Assembly (NCBI RefSeq): GCF_021018895.1
Contig: NC_079365.1
Span: forward strand, 3,489,501 to 3,553,500
Direction of reading: 5' to 3'
Length of the DNA stretch: 64,000 bases
From: Seriola aureovittata
Lineage: Eukaryota; Chordata; Actinopteri; Carangiformes; Carangidae
Positions 48,401-58,927 of this stretch are shown piece by piece. The notes beneath the pieces are model-generated. The model was not told the DNA's origin. It ran no database searches and saw only the letters and a program-made list of their open reading frames with translations. The translations under genes were made by a program, and so were the position numbers. Every line of letters starts with the position of its first letter. The first letter of the stretch is position 1.

Positions 48401-48736
48401 GCAGAGAACAATCCCCGTTCTAAAAACATGAACAATGAAGCAAGGAAGTTATTAATTGTTTCCACGGTGGCACCTGCTCAATTGTGTCGACAGGTGCCAG
48501 CATCAGCAGTATTGAAGACATTCATTAAGGTACGACGTGTTGCATTTCAACATCAACAAATCATTACCATTTAATTTGGACTCATTAGTTTAATTATTGT
48601 AAACAAACAAGGCTATTGCCAAGAACACAGCTTGTGTCGCTGGGTTGAAGGTTTAATGGCTGGATTACCTTTTTTTTTATTTTGGAGGCAATCACCAACT
48701 TCTTTTTTCAACAGCATATTTTCACCCTCACATTAA
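45481..48736. other. Long stretch without recognised genes
   Basis: TA-rich palindromic patch at about 46014-46032. ACAGTATGTACTGTATG near 46801 is nearly self-complementary. Overlapping open frames on both strands at 46785-47188 have no domain. A poly-T lies near 48671. No transposon relic recognised. Confidence 0.4.
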
Positions 48737-48946
48737 TTAACCCATTTATGCCGGATGCTGCGTAGCGCCCCTCCCGCCGGCTGCTGCGTAGCGCAGCATT
48801 GTTGATTCCTTGTCATTTTCATGACACATGCAGCATATAAATATGTAAAATATGTATAAATATATCATGAAAATGACTAGGAACCAACAATGCTGCGCTA
48901 CGCAGCAACCGGCGGGAGGGGCGCTACGCAGCATCCGGTATAAATG
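48737..48946. mobile_element. Foldback element, full copy with 82-bp arms
   Basis: Arm 48743-48824 pairs with 48865-48946: 78 of 82 positions are complementary, with a 40-nt AT-rich loop between. Each arm carries two direct copies of an 18-bp motif, CCGGATGCTGCGTAGCGC (48751-48768) and CCGGCTGCTGCGTAGCGC (48777-48794), so the whole structure holds four. The left end is TTAA followed by CCCATTTATGCCGG. A TTAA site with CCC-starting ends is typical of piggyBac-type elements, so a non-autonomous piggyBac-like origin is plausible. The right end decays before a second TTAA. There is no coding capacity; the reading frame crossing it is created by the palindrome. Confidence 0.9.
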
Positions 48947-49069
48947 TAGCAGGCTATTAGTTGCGATTAGATAAGAGAATTTCATTAATGGACAGATGGG
49001 AACCTAGTGTGGTTGCCCAGAGACACATGTCAGACAGGTCACAGCAGGCCACTACAGTAGTAACTTTAA

Positions 49070-49324
49070 GGGTGTTTTCACACCTGCGCTCTTTAGTCCG
49101 GTTAAACCAAGAGAAGGTTCTTGTAATCTCCTTCCTGTGTTGACGTTCCTGCTCCAGCCAGACAATCTGACCAGTAAGAGACATGATTTGTGATGATGCA
49201 TTTTGGTTCACTTGAATTTTACTCTGTGTGAAAGCAAACTGAACCAATGGAAAAATGCTACAAGTTTATAAACTCATCAACTGGATTGGGCCAGAGCAAA
49301 CCAACTTTAGGTGTGAAAACGCCC
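49070..49324. mobile_element. Harbinger-like MITE with TAA duplication
   Basis: The left end is GGGTGTTTTCACACCT (49070-49085). The right end in reverse complement is GGGCGTTTTCACACCT (49309-49324), 15 of 16 identical. TAA flanks both sides (49067-49069 and 49325-49327). A 3-bp TWA duplication with GG-starting ends is the PIF/Harbinger signature. The 255-bp body has ACTGAACCAATGG and TTGGTTCACTTGAATT, no coding capacity. Confidence 0.85.
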
Positions 49325-49327
49325 TAA

Positions 49328-49799
49328 CACACAATCGAACCCATGTTCCAACAGGACGTTAGTCACACACACATGTACAACAATTAATAAAAGGCCACCA
49401 TCAGTAATGAACTTGAAAACAGGACCTGTACTCTGTGAGACTTAACTTAGCCACAGCATTTAACGCAAATATCTGCATGCTAACACGGTCACCGTGATGC
49501 TAACAGGCTCACGTTTACTAAGGAGCACTAAACACAGCTGAGGCAGCTATGAATGTTCATAACATGAAACATGAATGTGTGTGTTAGAAATTGCACCAAT
49601 CCATCTAATAGATGTTGTGAGTTTTCATTTAAAACCAAAAATGACAACCTCACCGGTTGGCTGGTGCAAGAGGAAGTCAGGCGATCACAGAGGAGTCCTC
49701 CTCCTCCGAGGGCCAGGAATGGTCTGGACTGGATTACCGTCCCAAGTGCCGTGCCAATAGCAGTAACAGCAAAACATATGAAACAAAACCCTTAACATT
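49328..49799. other. Unassigned spacer in the transposon nest
   Basis: Contains words such as GCATGCTAACACGGTCACCG and GATGCTAACAGGCTCACG, typical of decayed fish repeats. No coding relic recognised. Confidence 0.35.
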
Positions 49800-50080
49800 A
49801 TGTCAAAAAATAGAACCGGTTTGCCACATGTTAACTCAACATACAACAACAAGGCACTGGCCACAAAACCAGAAAAACAGGAAACACAAACTGACAAACT
49901 GGACTGTGGCTTTTTAAACACAGCATTAACAATTTCTGACCAATTCAATTTCATATCAGTGTGAACCCCCAGATATTTGTATCTGCTGATTTATATTTTT
50001 GATGCTGCCACTTTCATTTTGTGAAGGTTGATGACTAGCTCCTTCATCTTACTAATATTAAGGTCATATTAACACCAGCT
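49800..50080 (-). pseudogene. LINE reverse-transcriptase C-terminal fragment
   Basis: Minus-strand translation gives NISKMKELVINLHKMK, then, after a stop, YKYLGVHTDMKLNW, SEIVNAVFKKPQSSL and VASALLLYVEL. This order (SKTKE, YKYLGVH.D..L.W, KK.QS.L, V.S.L.Y) is the end of the reverse-transcriptase palm/thumb region of fish non-LTR retrotransposons. At least one stop and a frame change interrupt it. It is not contiguous with the LINE relic at 24 kb and may be of a different family. Confidence 0.75.
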
Positions 50081-50424
50081 GGAAAATCTGCCCGCCTTGT
50101 CTCTGTAGGTCTGAGCCTTGCTGTTCTGTGTGAGACCTACATGGACAGGATTATCAGAGTGCTTTTAAAGGTGACATGATAACTTGTTATGCCTTCAATC
50201 AGCTGTGTAAAGGGTGAATAAGAGCTCCTGGTTTAGAAAAATCACATGTCTGTTATCAAAACAATTGTGGAGCTGTGGAAATGCATCACCAGAAGATTAC
50301 ACTTTTCTGTCAGTAAATGGTCAGTGGAAAGTCATGGCCATCAAATCTGGCTAAAACTGTAATGACTCTAATCATGTAGCATCATCCTCTCTGTGACAGG
50401 ACACACTCTGTTTTGGATATGTAC

Positions 50425-50962
50425 TAGGGCTGCATGATATGCAAGAAAAATCTTAGTGTGATTATTTTGGCAGATTTCACACAAAATGACGCTGAAAGCG
50501 CAACGTGCGATTTCTGTGTCAGTAAGATTTCAAGCACGGGTGGAAACACCAGCAACATGCTGAAACATTTGTAGACGCAGCAGGGCATTAAATATCAGGA
50601 GTGCCATGTGTTTGACGCTCTACGCCGCCGGTCAACGAGTGCTTCCCGGTCTCAGCAGAGCAGGGGAGGGACGTATTAGTGATGTGTCGGTTGAGAACGA
50701 GCCGGCTCTTTTAAGTGAACGATGGGAGCCGGCTTCCATCTGTTTTTTTTTTTTTTAAAGTAAATTAATACAAGGCAGACCTAAAGAGGCAGACAGCACC
50801 TTTTATAGGTCTACTTTTTTCCACACAGAAAATCCACAGGAATCGATAAGGGAATCGATAAAGGAATCTTGTACCAAACAAACATGTTCCTTTATGTCTG
50901 GACAGTATGATTTGTAGGCCGGGGCATCTCTTTAGCACCACAACACTTATGGTGCAGCTCTA
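50425..50962 (+). mobile_element. hAT-like element, 538 bp, with exact 8-bp target-site duplication
   Basis: ATATGTAC stands immediately left (50417-50424) and right (50963-50970). The element begins TAGGGCTGCATGAT, and its other end in reverse complement reads TAGAGCTGCACCAT, the usual hAT-type end. The interior carries a BED-finger relic (50506-50590), an ACGAGCCGGCTCTTTTAAG/GGGAGCCGGCTTCC inverted section and a repeated GAATCGATAAGGGAATCGAT word. No transposase core is present, so it is a non-autonomous deletion derivative. The exact duplication suggests insertion not too long ago. Confidence 0.88.
50506..50590 (+). pseudogene. BED zinc-finger relic of a hAT transposase
   Basis: In frame: CDFC followed by VSKISSTGGNTSNMLKHL and a stop. 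CxxC plus NTSNMLKH is the core of the BED DNA-binding finger found at the N-terminus of hAT transposases and ZBED genes. The final His-containing turn is lost (stop, then TQQG). It lies inside the hAT-like element with the 8-bp duplication and is the only coding trace of the parent transposase. Confidence 0.75.
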
Positions 50963-50970
50963 ATATGTAC

Positions 50971-51951
50971 TTATAATGTAAAAAAACATGGTGGTCTACA
51001 TGTCTCCATTCTAGAAAATGAAACGGTGCCTATGACTAATGAAGACAAGAGGGAATCTAAAGTGTCATGGCATCTGCGCGTATGAGAGTGCTCCTGTAGA
51101 AATATACTGTTCCACATGTTCTTTGAGGATGTGACCCCACAGCACAGCAACTAGCTATTGATTGTCTTAATGATGTTTGTGTGTGTGTGACAATGGACAT
51201 AGGGATTATATTTGTTTCATGATACTCAGTCTGATCACAAAGGCCACGGGGCATTTCGGTCTGCGCCAAGCATTCACATTATTTGATTGAGAGTTGCTGG
51301 GTGTTTGTCTTGTGTGTAATCATGGGCCTGGGAATCATGGAGGCACTGAGCTGTGAGGGAACAACAGCTCTCTGTTTCCACAAAACAGAAAACACTCTCC
51401 TTATTATATTTAGCCTATAAATTCCTTTCTATTGCTATTAACATGACCTTTATTTAGTCATTAAGATGCTGTGGCTACAATATGATATAGAAATGCTTCA
51501 GGACGCTGAGGCATACATTAATCATTGCTTTCAGCCTGAGGCGGAGTAAAGCTGTGTTCATTACAGCCTGTGAGTTCAGCTGCCGCCTTTCTCCTCAGCA
51601 GCAGTTTCCACATCATATTTACAGTAAGTCACCAAGATATAGAACAAAAATACTGTTGGAATGCAAAATTCCACCCTGCGTTATTCACACAAATTTAACC
51701 ACGAGTGTTTTTACAGTCTATGTTGATTTGTCAAAACCAACTGTACAGATGTCAGCTGTCAGCCAAATTCACCAGCTGTTTTTCAGCAGCCTTTATTTCA
51801 TAGTGAGTGAGATACACATGGGGGGAGAGATGGGAGGGGGTGTCTGGTAGATACTGTGGGACCCCAGGACCTGTGTTGCATGTCATCAAAACAGGGATGT
51901 TGCAAATTACATGGTATACATCAGTTTTGAGTTCTTGTTTGAGTTCCATTA
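50971..51951. other. Unassigned DNA
   Basis: Short TG run near 51178-51190. No recognised element. Confidence 0.4.
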
Positions 51952-51986
51952 GGCATCTGTAGCCTAACCATTAGGCTACAGATGCC
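51952..51986. repeat. Perfect 16-bp hairpin with CCA loop
   Basis: GGCATCTGTAGCCTAA (51952-51967), CCA, TTAGGCTACAGATGCC (51971-51986). CCATTAGG occurs directly before the left arm and again across the loop, as if a short unit was copied in inverted orientation. Confidence 0.96.
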
Positions 51987-52212
51987 CCAGGAACTGCGTC
52001 TGTAATTTTCCATCTCGCCCCTCCCCTAGTTTTTTTTTTTTGTCACCATAGGTTCATAAATTTGGCTCATAAAGTGTTATGATACACTGAAACATTTTCT
52101 ACGTGCACAGCGGTCTGTGCCCAGAGCAAATTTTAATTTGTTCCAGTCTTTACATTTACTGTACTTTATATAAAATTGCAGTAGCTCTAAAATTGATTAT
52201 ACCTTTAATCTG

Positions 52213-52228
52213 AACACACACACACACA

Positions 52229-52285
<57 letters not shown>
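52213..52285. repeat. (CA)n microsatellite, 73 bp
   Basis: CA dinucleotides with a single T interruption at 52230. Confidence 0.96.
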
Positions 52286-52289
<4 letters not shown>

Positions 52290-53342
52290 TAACAGGACAA
52301 GTGTGCAGCATTGCACAGAGCAAGGCCATCCAACAGAGAGAGCTGCTGTGTGAGCCATAGCTGTGCACACTGTCCTGATTTACCACCAGTTTTTGTGGCC
52401 AGACGTGAAGTGTTAAGTTTCATTACCTTAACATGGTTCTGGCAAAGCGGAACACCTGATGGGACTCTTGCTTTGGAAATGGACATAATACTGAATTTAT
52501 GAAGACAGCGGGTGAACATGCGGGAGGTTTGCAGTTTTCATTAATTAGGGAATAGGGAAAATTAGCCGTAAAGGCCTGTCTCTAATTTAAACCTGTCCCA
52601 AATAAAGGCCTGGTTCTCTCTGCAGAGGTAAATAAAGGCTGTTGATACTGCCCACCTGTGCAGTCTAATATAACAACCCTGCAGTAAACCACCTTTGTTA
52701 ATGATGCAGTGTTTTTGGTGAAACTGTTTTAGAGAAATATTCAGCTTTATTATCATTCTGGAGGGTGTGGTCTGTAGTGCTGTTCACCTGTTAGCCAGCT
52801 GTTTTTGTCATTAGGTCTACCCTGATATAAATAAACACCTGTCAGTACAACACTTACCTGATAAGGTATGGTGTAGATTTTGTAGTATATTTTCAAAGTA
52901 AAGTACCTCAGGCATCTGATGTCTTGTGGTAGATGAGAATTTATGGAGTTATAGTGTTTGTGCAAATAAAAGCCTAATTGGTGCAGCCAAAGGAGGCGGC
53001 AGGCGTGAAGGTAAATCAATGTGGATATGTTTATTAGTTAATTAAGGGTTAATGGTATTATTGATGCTGCACTACTGTCTGCCCTTTGTGACAAAAGGTC
53101 AGCCTCCATCTATTAAAACACTTACAGGTTATGCTTGGCTGGCTGGAGCCGTATGCAGGCGCTGCACTGAAGAAGCCACACCATCAGGAAGCGCCTCTCT
53201 GTAATACACTTGTATTTTGAGTTGATCATATCCACGACGGTGCTGTTGCCTGCTTTGTGTTTAAAGTAATTAGTGATGGATTGTTTATCAGAGGGAGGGA
53301 AAGGGTGTTCCTGAAACAGCTTGACTCCTAACCCCACCCCCT
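52286..53342. other. Unassigned DNA
   Basis: Nothing recognised. Confidence 0.4.
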
Positions 53343-53376
53343 CACGCACACACACACACATACACACATACACACA
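53343..53376. repeat. Interrupted (CA)n microsatellite
   Basis: CA dinucleotides with G and T interruptions (CGCACACA, ATACACACATAC). Confidence 0.9.
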
Positions 53377-54857
53377 CTTCCCTCCTCTGATGAAAAACGC
53401 CAGGGTTCAGTACGAGCTTCCCCCTAATGACAAGGGCGTGTGTTGCAGTGTGAAGGGCTGTTATTTTCTGACACAGGAGCAATTTAACACATCGCGGCAC
53501 ATTGTGAATTAAAGTAAGGCAACCAATTCTTTTCCTCCCTGCGAACAAGATTCTGAATATGAAATCTGACATTAGACCCAACCGCTGCCACACTGACCTT
53601 TTCCACAAGGCCGAATGACTTTATCCACCTCTTGGGCATAATTTTAGTCTTCTGGGTGTTGGAACAGTTAGATTTTTTACAAAGCCTCAGACCCTCTGTA
53701 CTCCGTCCTTTCTATCTGTCTTTCTGGCTGTCGGTTCATTTCAGCCCCCTGGACCCTTCAGTCTCCTGTGTTACACTGTGCATGAAGAAACAGAGGTGAA
53801 AAAGAACTGTTTGCCATTTGCTCAGCGGTTGTAATTACCACGTTATGGCAACCTTTGTGACTTTGTTGTGCGAGGTGCAACCTCACAGCAGATGATGAAA
53901 GAAGTAATTTCCGTGCAAATATCCTTCCTGCGTCATTAAAATGAAAGCGATTACCATGAGCAGGGATTTACCAGTGATGTTGTACAATAGCAAATCTATT
54001 TCTCCACATGTTATGTAACTTTCTGGACCTGGAAGAATGCCACTTGTCCTTTCTCTTTTTGCTTACTCACCATGTGTGGTTACAGCCACTCGACTTGATG
54101 GCGATTTTTATCCATGTTCCCTCATGAGGTGAGGACTTTCATGAAGGACAGTCCTCTGCTGCTCCACCCTCAGGAGAGCCAGCGGGCTGAAGGAACAGTG
54201 TGTTTTCCTTTGGCCATGTGCGTTAGTAGATGATAGGGGATGAGAGACAGCTGGCGAGGGACTGGGAGGTAGCCAGCGCGTCCCTTAGTATCGGTCACAT
54301 GGAGCCTCATTCCTAACCGGCCGTCAGGACGGAGGACGCCACCACCTGGCGCCCAGGACTAACGCTCCTGCAAACTGAAAGAACTTGAACAGTCCTTGTT
54401 TCTGATGGACTCTACACACCGATCCTGGAATAACTGAAATTAAAGAGGCTCTATTTCTTCTTTATGGAGCCACAAAACCCAGCTTATTAAAACAACACTT
54501 TGTTCCCCATCAAAAGACGTGTGGGTATTTCAGAGTGCAGAGAGAACGAACAAGTGTGCTTTATGTTTTGGCTACAGGGCTAACATCCCTGTAATTGGTG
54601 TTAAGCAGCTGCTCGGGCTTTATATATTGATATTCTGTAGCAGCAGCAGTAGGTGTTCCACCCGTCTCCCAATCACAGGAGGCATTTTAAGGCAGCAGCC
54701 CCGTGTGGTGTCTCCACCTCAGATCTCTGGGAGGGGTGTGTCGAGCTCACAAAAATGTGTCTAGCTGTGCCTTCGGGGAGGAGAGAAGGGGCTGCGTCGA
54801 GCTGTAATTGACAGATTGATGGTTCATCCCTCTGGTGCCTCAGGGATGACAACATAC
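53377..54857. other. Unassigned DNA, possibly with conserved non-coding sequence
   Basis: The stretch 53790-53975 is unique-looking, with GTAATTACCACGTTATGG, AAGTAATTTCCGTGCAAATA and CATTAAAATGAAAGCGATTA: homeodomain and POU-like cores in a compact block. Alignment would be needed to call it an enhancer. No exon found. Confidence 0.3.
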
Positions 54858-54889
54858 ACCCCCCACTCCACCCCCCCCCCCCACCCCCA
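54858..54889. repeat. Poly-C tract with A interruptions
   Basis: C-rich run including about a dozen consecutive C (54871-54882). Confidence 0.9.
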
Positions 54890-55649
54890 CTGCATGCATA
54901 GGTTTACATACAGTAAGTAGCCATGTAAACACACACAGCAGGCTGCTGAGATGGTTCAATCTGGGTTGACTTCAGTCATGTGCCTTGAAACAGATTTGCT
55001 GTGTTTCACATTTTACATACTTTTCTTTCAGTATTTCCTTGTAATCAGTGTGATTGTGTGTGCAAGTGCTTATTGATTCGTGGCTCTTCCACCACTGGAG
55101 GTTAGTTCATGCCAAAGGGGGTAGTGGCCTAGCATGGCATCAGTCAGATTATCTGGTGCAGTTGTAATCAGCTAATCACTGACCGCCAATATGCTGCATC
55201 ACATGTTTGCTGCACTCTCTGTCCACAGGCCTCTCACTGGTCATGCTCTCCTTCCTGGAATCTGCATGTCATTGCTGAAATAGCTTCTATTTGGTTTGAT
55301 TGATTAGGAAATGAATTAACAACATTTAAATGAATAGAACAGTAAATGTATAGGATTATTTAATGTAATAAATAGAATTATTTAACAAAATGTAATTATT
55401 TGACTGCATCAGTTGCACCTGATGCTAATGCTACAACCCACTCTTTGAGTCTTATGTGTGATCGTGCAGGTGTATCTTCAATCATCATGTTCCTTTGGGG
55501 CAAAATAAGCCACAGTCACAGCAAAACATGGAACATTAGCCTGGCCATTTCCATAACACCAAAAGAGAGGCCACTCAGTGAAGCCAGGATAAAAACTGAA
55601 AAATAGTCCCAAACATGCAACACATAATAAGGCTCTAGTGTAGACATAG
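54890..55649. other. Unassigned DNA
   Basis: AT-rich patch with repeated TTATTTAA words near 55355-55400. Nothing else recognised. Confidence 0.4.
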
Positions 55650-55963
55650 TTGAATGTCTATTTGCGATGCTTTTACCCATACCTGGCTGCTTCCAAGAGG
55701 TTTTTGTTTATGTCTGTGCACTCAAATATAAAATCAACACATATTTACAGCTCTCCCTTCACACTGTCCACATTCAGACGGTTTCTCTCATTTCTCCGTG
55801 CTGAGGTCGTCATTGAAAAAACACGTTCTGTATGTGCGTTGCTACATGGGATGTAGAAGATGTCAGCACTGACCTTCCTCAGATTCACATGTGAGATGTC
55901 TGCTCTGGACAACAGTTCCAGATACCACTCCTCACTGTGGCAACTTTGCACCCATGTTCTCAA
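55650..55963 (-). pseudogene. hAT transposase C-terminal dimerisation-domain fragment
   Basis: Minus-strand translation reads ADIFYIPCSNAHTERVFSM, then RNERNRLNVDSVKGEL and a stop. In the same frame ICVDFIFECTDINKNLL and EAARYG follow, which may be the tail. The IP.SNA..ERVFS...RN.RNRL..... order is the signature of the hAT dimerisation region that lets transposase subunits pair and position DNA ends. The upstream part (MRTWVQSCHSEEWYLELL) is less conserved. A fragment with the first catalytic Asp region lies on the same strand 5 kb upstream (61136-61328); whether both derive from one shattered element is open. Confidence 0.75.
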
Positions 55964-56546
55964 GAGTAATACTTTCCACTCATGTAGCTTGTGAGCTAAT
56001 CGCTAACACACTGGCTAGCTGGAAACATGCTAGCACATTAGCTAGTATGTTATTTCAAAAGATGTACCATTAACTAACAGGTCAACAGTGTGAGTGTAGT
56101 TCACCAAATTGAGCCTTACCTGAAAGACTTGGCCCCTGCCAACACACTGATCACAGCAGATTTTTTGAAAATAACTGACTTCGAATGAAAACTTTTAACT
56201 GCTGTTGTGACCTTTTGTCCCTTTATTCTGTTTGGTTGTAACCCCTCCATGTGTGTTGCTATGGTGATTAAAGCAACACACATGCATCTGGGTTGGGGAT
56301 ATTGTTCAATCCTGAAGTGAGGGGAAAGAGGTTATAACGACTTGCCACTGAAATCAGTTGCCTGTGTTGTTGCTGCTGCTGTAAATGATATTCAGTGTGT
56401 TGACCCATGACCCCTTTGAAGTTGAAAGGTCAGTTTGAATTTATGTATTCATTGATTATAAATCTGCTGGCAGGTGGACTTTCACTGTGCAATGAACTAT
56501 TACATTTAACAGTTGTTGAATTTGAAAGATTCCATTTAGTTGCTGT

Positions 56547-56550
<4 letters not shown>
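55964..56550. other. Unassigned DNA
   Basis: TAGCTAGC-like words around 56005-56045 (GCTAACACACTGGCTAGCTGG). Otherwise nothing recognised. Confidence 0.4.
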
Positions 56551-56588
<38 letters not shown>

Positions 56589-56606
56589 AAAATGTATATA
56601 TATATT
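56551..56606. repeat. (TA)n microsatellite and AT-rich flank
   Basis: TA dinucleotides to 56582, then TTATATAAAAATGTATATAT and a T-run. Confidence 0.95.
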
Positions 56607-57583
56607 TTTTTTTTCTTTTTTAACTTATATAAGACAGTGTTTAAAAGTGCATGTGCATCAGTGGGGAAATGTGACCATTGTCTCTGTTTGTGAGAAGCAG
56701 ATCATTTAAAGATATGTGGCTGCCATCAGATAGCAGTAACACTCATCCATCCTGCCAGCATGCTGCTGAACAGTCAGGTCTAGGGTTAAGATAATATATT
56801 CTTCCTAATCAAACTCGGCCCCTGGAAGTTGCCGTATAAACATTTTTTTCCTTCCCTTCCAGACAGAAGGCCGACGTTTTGTGCTGGAGCAGGGCAAATA
56901 TAACTGCAGTATACAATATGCAATAGACGGCTCTTTGTCTCCTCTTTGTCGATATGCAGGGTTTTGCTTATGTTAGGGAGGCCAGCATGGTAATGAGGCT
57001 GCGGGCCACAACAAGGCCACAGTGAATAGAGTGGGTAATGGATGTTTTTGTGCTTTCTGGCTGTCAGTGGTTTGCATTCTGTCTCTCAAACTTCTCACCC
57101 ATTTCCTCTGTCTGTCTAAACGTATTCATTTATCTCCAGCCTCTATTGAACTGATCTTCTTTCAGTTGGCTGATATAATAAACAGTGTACTTTTTGATTC
57201 AAAGGAAAATTGTGGCAATTCATATCTTACTGATATGGCCCAGCAAAGCACAGAATTAGATTTTGGAGATGCATGGTTCTAAAATGAATGTTGTTATTTG
57301 ATAATTGCCTCCATTTGGGGATTTCCCAAAACTTAAATGACTTTTGCATAAGCTGGTACAAGACAGAGTTTCTTTTTTTCACTTGTAAGCAAAATCCACA
57401 GAAGCCTGACTTCAATTTATTCAGAGTATAGGCTCATCTCCTCTTTTCATCCCTCCTCAGTTGGGATGATACATGTTCTCTGACAACCAGCTGGAAAATA
57501 CATTGTTCCTTACAGCAAGAAATCATACTGTATGTTCTCTCCAAGAAGCTGTGGGACTACATTTATGTACACGGATGTTTTCT
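56607..57583. other. Unassigned DNA with an exon-like frame at 56863-56976
   Basis: A strong acceptor (a T-rich tract, CCTTCCCTTCCAG) is followed by 37 open codons, TEGRRFVLEQGKYNCSIQY... to a TAG. No good donor was found, so it could only be a terminal exon. I do not recognise the peptide. It may be chance. Confidence 0.2.
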
Positions 57584-57600
57584 AAAAAAAAAAAAAAAAA
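57584..57600. repeat. Poly-A tract (17 A)
   Basis: Uninterrupted A run. No retroelement body recognised upstream. Confidence 0.9.
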
Positions 57601-57984
57601 GTAGTGTTTGCACACTGGATCAAACAATAGCTCTCAAAAATGTTTTGTTAGGCTGAGAAAAGGCAGCAAGTAAACCTTTGTTTTTTATGGTATCAATAAT
57701 CCAGTGTTTGGGCCCTCTACTTTTTCAATCTGTTGTCCTGCATCTGGCCTAGAGGGTGTGATGTGCATACAACTAACCTTCTGATACAGGTTTTTCTTGT
57801 GATATTAAACCTGGGCATTTTTAAACAGACACCCAGCACAGCCAACAACGCTCCAAACTAAACAACAACATTTGTTGTTTGAGTGTTTCCTAATACAGCG
57901 CCCCTACAGGCAGCAGGAGCAACAACTCCTCCAACCCTCTGGTACCACCCAGGGGAGCACCTCTTGAAATAGCGCCCCCCCACA
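57601..57984. other. Unassigned DNA
   Basis: Two GCGCCCC-type words (CAGCGCCCCTACAGG near 57896 and TAGCGCCCCCCCACAG near 57970) flank a C-rich segment and may mark a small repeat. Confidence 0.35.
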
Positions 57985-58340
57985 GCGGCATACGTACTGG
58001 ACCTTGGTTGTCATGGTTAACCATAACAAACATGCGACTGTACCGAGAGCGGCCTACCAAACGTTGCCGTGGTTACTATAATAACGGTAATGGCTTGGTT
58101 AGGTTTAGGATCATGATTTGGGTTAAAATAAGTACTTCAACATTAGACAATCTTTGTTGTCATGGTTACAATAATAACAACGAACGGTCATGGATAATAA
58201 AAACAATATAACCTACTGGTTTCACATGGGAATCGTACACCGATCTCCTGTGTCATATTCATCCATCCAGCACAACCTCCCCCTGACGTGGACTTTGTCT
58301 CTCTTTATACTACGTCACCGCACTTTTCTCTTTGCTCCTG
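57985..58340 (+). repeat. Probable dispersed fish repeat (GTTAGGTTTAGG type)
   Basis: GGTTGTCATGGTTAACCATA, GGTTAGGTTTAGGATCATG, TTTGGGTTAAAATAAGTAC, GTTGTCATGGTTACAATAA and CCTGTGTCATATTCATCC resemble a repeat common in fish introns. TTGTCATGGTTA occurs twice (about 58007 and 58157). Boundaries uncertain, non-coding. Confidence 0.4.
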
Positions 58341-58927
58341 TCGTTATTACTAAGACCACTAGATGTTGCTTAGCAACAAAACGTAACTGTCGGTCATAAT
58401 AAGCTGCTTCACAAACGACATGTCTGTTTGTTTTTCACAAGAGGACAGTCTCCAATTTCAATATAAGATACTACAGAAAATAATAATATAAGAAAACATA
58501 CTTTCACATACACCCAGTTAATTTGTCTAGACAAAGACTGCTGAAGTGTCATATTAGGTTTGGATAAACTTTAGAAAATTCTGTGGATCAATTTATTAAA
58601 GGATGTCCTTGGCCAGTATGGACAGGAGGAGCAAATACAGAGACCAAAAACCTTGTCAGTGCTCATATGGGCGTTTGTGTTGTATTAAGTTGAGAAAATA
58701 AGCTATCCTTTAATCATTCATCCTCTCAATACCTTTGTAGAATGGACCACATTGCAACAAATCCACATTTCCAATTATGTGCAAAATCCAATCCAAAGTT
58801 CATCTGAAGCAAATACGAGGCCACAACTCTCTTTGTCGTGATAGTTGCATGCCAGGACAACATCTGCCTGTAAATGCCCTGTTGTGTTAGAGTCTCAGTC
58901 AAATATTGGTGGAAAATAAAAGAGGGG
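58341..58927. other. Unassigned DNA
   Basis: Nothing recognised. Confidence 0.4.

Noticed and set aside
48746..48985. 79-codon minus-strand frame
   Set aside because: It is created by the two arms of the foldback element; the peptide simply reflects the palindrome.
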